Part shown: one piece after another, positions 49,759-53,097 of the stretch
Layout of the letters: each line of letters opens with the position of its first letter
Numbering within the stretch: position 1 is the stretch's first letter
Assembly: GCA_016292045.1 (NCBI GenBank)
Contig: JAEEZX010000044.1
Span: 1-53,097 of the forward strand
Source of the DNA: Bacteroidaceae bacterium
GTDB lineage: Bacteria; Bacteroidota; Bacteroidia; Bacteroidales; Bacteroidaceae
Direction of reading: 5' to 3'
DNA: 53,097 nucleotides
Translations under genes and position numbers: made by a program
Notes under the pieces: model-generated
The model's input: the letters and a program-made list of their open reading frames with translations, nothing else
Told to the model about the DNA's origin: nothing
Database searches by the model: none

Positions 49759-52662
49759 ATGAAACTTAAATTGATTCTGGCTGTTGCGGCCGTGGGGCTT
49801 GGGATGAGTGCCCCGGCCAGGGAATACAAGTACACAACCGTGCCCGGAGATATGATGCAGACCCGTATATACACGCTTGACAACGGCTTGAAAGTGTTTC
49901 TGAGCGTAAACCCGGAGAAACCGCGCATACAAACCTATATTGCCGTGCGTACGGGTTCGAAGAACGACCCCGCAGAGACCACGGGGCTGGCCCACTATCT
50001 GGAGCACCTGATGTTTAAGGGCACCAGGCAGTTTGGCACCACAGATCCCGGGGCGGAAGAGCCTCTGCTCGACGAGATAGAGCAGCGCTATGAGGCTTAT
50101 CGCAGGCTGACGGACCCGGAGGCACGCAGGAAGGCTTACCACGGGATAGACTCCGTGTCGCAGGCGGCTGCACAGTATTTCATCCCCAACGAGTACGACA
50201 AGCTGATGGCAGCCATCGGTGCAGAGGGGACGAATGCATACACATCCAACGACGTGACCTGCTACACTGAGAACATCCCGTCAAACGAGATTGACAACTG
50301 GGCCAGGATTCAGGCCGACCGTTTCCGGAATATGGTGATACGCGGGTTCCACACCGAACTGGAGGCTGTGTACGAGGAGTACAACATCGGACTGACCAGC
50401 GACAGCCGCAAACTGTTTGCCGCAATGTGCAAGATGCTGTGGCCCAACCATCCTTACGGCACCCAGACCACCATCGGCACGCAGGAGCACCTGAAGAACC
50501 CGTCAATCACCAATATCAAGAACTATTTCAACAAGTGGTATCGCCCCAACAATGTGGCTGTCTGCATGGCCGGCGACATGGATCCGGACAGGACCATCGC
50601 CATCATCGACAAGTACTTCGGCAGCTGGAAGCCGGGGGCAGACGTCAGACAGCCGACATTTGCACCGCTGCCTCCGTTGACACAGCCTGAGGACACTGCG
50701 GTAGTAGGACAGGAGGCAGAGGAGGTGTGGGTGGCCTGGCGTGCCGGGCAGGCCAACAGCCTGCAGGCAGACACCCTGAATCTGCTGTCGAGTGTGCTGA
50801 GCAACGGTCGTGCCGGACTGTTCGACCTGAATCTGAACCAGACCATGAAGGTGCTGAGCTGCGGTGCCGGTGCTGAGCTGCTGCGCGATCACAGCGCCTT
50901 CCTGCTGTGGGGCAATCCCAGACAGGGACAGAGCCTGGAGGAGGTGCGCAGCCTGATGCTGGGCGAGATAGAAAAACTGAAGAAGGGCGACTTCCCCGAG
51001 AATCTGTTGCCCAGCATCATCAACAACTGCAAGCGCAACCGCTATCAGCTGATGGAGAGCAACGAGGGCAGAGCGGACATGTTCGTAGAGGCCTTTATCA
51101 ATGAGGTGGACTGGAAGCAGGAGGTGGAGAGCATCGACCGCATCTCGAAGATTACAAAGCAGGAACTGGTGGCGTTCGCCGGCAGGTTCTTCACTGATGC
51201 CTGCGTCACCGTGTTCAAGAGGCAGGGCGTGGACAGTTTGCAGAAGAAGATAGACAAACCGGCCATCACACCCATCCCCGCCAACCGCGACACGATGAGC
51301 CGCTTTGTGAAGGAGATACAGAACGCTCAGGTGGAGCCCATCCGGCCGCGGTTTGTTGACTTCGGGAAGGATATGACAATGGCCACGACAGGGAAGGGAC
51401 TGCCGATGAGGTATGTGAGGAATACCGTGAACGGACTCTTCCAGCTGAACCTGCGCTATGAGTTCGGCCGCAAGGCTGACAACCGCTACGATGTGGCAAC
51501 GGAGTATATAGAATATCTGGGTACGGACAAGTACACCGCCGCAGAGCTGAAGCAGAAGTTCTACGAACTGGGCTGCGACTTCTATGTGGGCGAGGGTGGC
51601 GATGCCATCAGCGTGTGCCTGACGGGACTGAGCGAGAATATGCAGGCTGCCCTGGCACTGGGCGAGGAACTGCTGCAGAACGCCAAGGTGGACCGGAAGG
51701 CCTACAGCGAGATGGTGGACCGGATACTGAAGAGGCGTGACGACGACAAGAAAAACCAGCGCGGCTGCTTCAACCGGCTGTACAGCTACGGCGTGTTCGG
51801 CGAGCGCAACTTCAGCCGCGACATCATGACGGAGGAGCAGTTGAAGAGCACCGACCCGCAGGTGTTTGTTGACCTGCTGAGGAACCTGAGCGGCTATGAG
51901 CACAGCGTGGAGTATTACGGACCGATGAGTGTGAAGGAGGTGTCTGACATCGTGACCGGGACGCACAGAATGCCCGGAAAGCTGATGCCCGTGCCGCAGA
52001 ACAGGGAGTATGAGCGCCGGCAGACGCCTCTCAACGAGGTCTGGATAGCCCCGTATGATGCCAAGAATATCTATATGTGCATGTATCACGACGAGCATCG
52101 CGACTGGAATGTCGACGAGGCTGCTGTAGTAAGCCTGTTCAACGAATACTTCGGCGGCAATATGAGCGGTATCGTGTTTCAGGAGATGCGCGAGGCCCGC
52201 GGACTGGCTTACAGTGCGTCGGCCTACTACGCCCGTCCCGACAGGAAGGGCGGCAAGGAGAGCTATATGACCTACATCATCACTCAGAACGACAAGATGA
52301 TGGACTGCATCAGCCACTTCCGCACTATTCTGAACGAGATGCCTGTCAGCGAGACAGCATTCAGGATAGCCAAGGACGCACTGACCAAGCAGCTGGCCAG
52401 CATGCGCACCACCAAGATGGGCATCATCGGCATGTGGAACGCCATGAAGCAGCTGGGGCTGGACTGTGACCTGAACCGGAAGATATATCAGGATCTGGAG
52501 AAAGTGACGCTGCTGGACATAGTGAACTTCGAGAAGAAGACAATGGCCGACAAGACCTATCGCTATATCATCCTGGGGGACGAGAAGGAGCTCGACATGA
52601 AGGAGCTCGAGAAGATAGGTCCTGTCCGCAAACTCACTATAGAGGAAGTTTTCGGATATTAG
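49759..52662 (+). CDS. M16-family zinc metalloprotease, two-unit form
   Basis: 967 residues with a signal peptide (MKLKLILAVAAVGLGMSAPA). The inverted zinc motif HYLEH is at 79-83, with EAVYEEYN supplying the third ligand about 75-120 residues later, as in M16. The second half (about 540-967) repeats the fold without the motif, as in insulinase-type full-length enzymes. It probably degrades peptides in the periplasm. Monocistronic by position; the next gene lies 147 bp away. Codon use is heavier in CTG and GAG than in neighbours by eye, but not clearly foreign. Confidence 0.92.
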   Translation: MKLKLILAVAAVGLGMSAPAREYKYTTVPGDMMQTRIYTLDNGLKVFLSVNPEKPRIQTYIAVRTGSKNDPAETTGLAHYLEHLMFKGTRQFGTTDPGAEEPLLDEIEQRYEAYRRLTDPEARRKAYHGIDSVSQAAAQYFIPNEYDKLMAAIGAEGTNAYTSNDVTCYTENIPSNEIDNWARIQADRFRNMVIRGFHTELEAVYEEYNIGLTSDSRKLFAAMCKMLWPNHPYGTQTTIGTQEHLKNPSITNIKNYFNKWYRPNNVAVCMAGDMDPDRTIAIIDKYFGSWKPGADVRQPTFAPLPPLTQPEDTAVVGQEAEEVWVAWRAGQANSLQADTLNLLSSVLSNGRAGLFDLNLNQTMKVLSCGAGAELLRDHSAFLLWGNPRQGQSLEEVRSLMLGEIEKLKKGDFPENLLPSIINNCKRNRYQLMESNEGRADMFVEAFINEVDWKQEVESIDRISKITKQELVAFAGRFFTDACVTVFKRQGVDSLQKKIDKPAITPIPANRDTMSRFVKEIQNAQVEPIRPRFVDFGKDMTMATTGKGLPMRYVRNTVNGLFQLNLRYEFGRKADNRYDVATEYIEYLGTDKYTAAELKQKFYELGCDFYVGEGGDAISVCLTGLSENMQAALALGEELLQNAKVDRKAYSEMVDRILKRRDDDKKNQRGCFNRLYSYGVFGERNFSRDIMTEEQLKSTDPQVFVDLLRNLSGYEHSVEYYGPMSVKEVSDIVTGTHRMPGKLMPVPQNREYERRQTPLNEVWIAPYDAKNIYMCMYHDEHRDWNVDEAAVVSLFNEYFGGNMSGIVFQEMREARGLAYSASAYYARPDRKGGKESYMTYIITQNDKMMDCISHFRTILNEMPVSETAFRIAKDALTKQLASMRTTKMGIIGMWNAMKQLGLDCDLNRKIYQDLEKVTLLDIVNFEKKTMADKTYRYIILGDEKELDMKELEKIGPVRKLTIEEVFGY

Positions 52663-52809
52663 TCCGCGCTCCCGGCGATGTTGTTTGCACCATAAAAAAA
52701 TATTTTCACACTTTTTTCCGTATGAGACGTCACCTTTTGTCTTTCTGACCTGTTATGTTAGTGACCAGGGTCGAGAAAACAAAAGTTAAACCAATAAATA
52801 AACAAGACT

Positions 52810-53097
52810 ATGAATTACGTTGTTCTTATGGAGTCGATCGTTAAGATCATTTTTATCATCGCTATTGTTGTACTTCCCGTTTTAATCGTATGGCTGAACA
52901 ACCGCAAGAAAATCAACGAGGCAAACCAACGCACGCAAATCGTGTTGGCTGCCATCGAGAAGAATGCAGAGACGGACGTTGAGGACCTGCTCAAGAAGAT
53001 GGCGCCGCAAAAGAAGCTGCTGAAGGAAAAACTGCTCACGAAACTGCTGTGGGGCGGCATCCTCACCCTGTTGGGCCTCGCATTCATTGCCTTTGGC
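52810..53097 (+). CDS. Small membrane protein of DUF6249 type (3' end outside the window)
   Basis: The first 96 codons are visible. After MNYVVLMESIVKIIFIIAIV, one membrane helix is followed by a charged helical segment (NRKKINEANQRTQIVLAAIE) and then a second hydrophobic segment (LLWGGILTLLGLAFIAFG) at the window edge. An internal ATG at 52828 is an alternative start. The layout fits DUF6249 inner-membrane proteins of Bacteroidales, often found beside sigma-factor or anti-sigma genes; no such gene is visible here. Function unknown. Confidence 0.7.
   Translation, partial: MNYVVLMESIVKIIFIIAIVVLPVLIVWLNNRKKINEANQRTQIVLAAIEKNAETDVEDLLKKMAPQKKLLKEKLLTKLLWGGILTLLGLAFIAFG

Noticed and set aside
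50503..52317. 604-codon open frame opposite the M16 protease gene
   Set aside because: It is a GC-driven shadow of a complete M16 protease; no motif, signal peptide or promoter.
1..53097. tRNA, rRNA and known riboswitches
   Set aside because: No cloverleaf, rRNA stretch or riboswitch core (such as FMN near ribD) was seen on reading both strands by eye; a covariance-model search was not possible.

Overview
The window looks like a chromosomal segment of a Bacteroidales bacterium, most likely Prevotellaceae. Promoters are of the Bacteroidetes type (a -7 box TAnnTTTG, sometimes with TTTG about 20 bp upstream), and classical Shine-Dalgarno sites are scarce. The gene content also fits: WG-repeat proteins, AAA_14/DUF4143 ATPases, DUF6089-uppS-bamA-ompH-ompH-murI, prmC-recX, pyrE-argH, and the Bacteroidetes form of PurF. 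No rRNA, tRNA, CRISPR array or transposase was seen. All family assignments come from reading motifs and protein character by eye; no database search was possible.

Layout. Bases 1-15.7 kb are accessory. They hold the 3' end of a large surface protein followed by a 66-residue peptide gene, an AAA_14/DUF4143 ATPase, a WG-repeat secreted protein with an overlapping partner, and an antitoxin followed by only the C-terminal end of its toxin. Next come a P-loop protein of DUF3987 type with an unknown partner and an iteron-like TACAAG cluster, a coiled-coil protein, and a carbohydrate locus (two-domain esterase plus GH51 arabinofuranosidase). A GGCC-rich interspersed repeat occurs eight times between genes here and was not seen to the right of 15.7 kb.

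Bases 15.7-30.7 kb are a long minus-strand run. Transcription goes from prmC-recX-ribD, through a histidine-kinase-like gene, pyrE, an SRPBCC protein, argH, a lipoprotein, argS and an RNase H, into five tightly overlapping genes: an LtaS-like alkaline-phosphatase-fold transferase, a CDP-alcohol phosphotransferase, a flippase-like membrane protein, a PLP aminotransferase and a sugar/choline-phosphate-type nucleotidyltransferase. These five look like a pathway that makes, activates and attaches an amino-alcohol phosphate (or phosphonate) head group to a lipid. This is the best candidate for an incompletely described system.

Bases 30.8-38.3 kb run on the plus strand: a lipoprotein, a DUF6089 protein, uppS, bamA, two ompH/skp genes and murI (envelope biogenesis). 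murI overlaps tail-to-tail with a LolC/E-type permease, which is followed leftward-reading by rbfA, a HIT protein and greA. pnp diverges from greA. The last part holds an unknown secreted protein, three successive glutamine amidotransferases (asnB, purF-like, pyrG), an M16 protease and the start of a DUF6249-type membrane protein. pyrG is unusual: its coding region carries repeat-like in-frame insertions.
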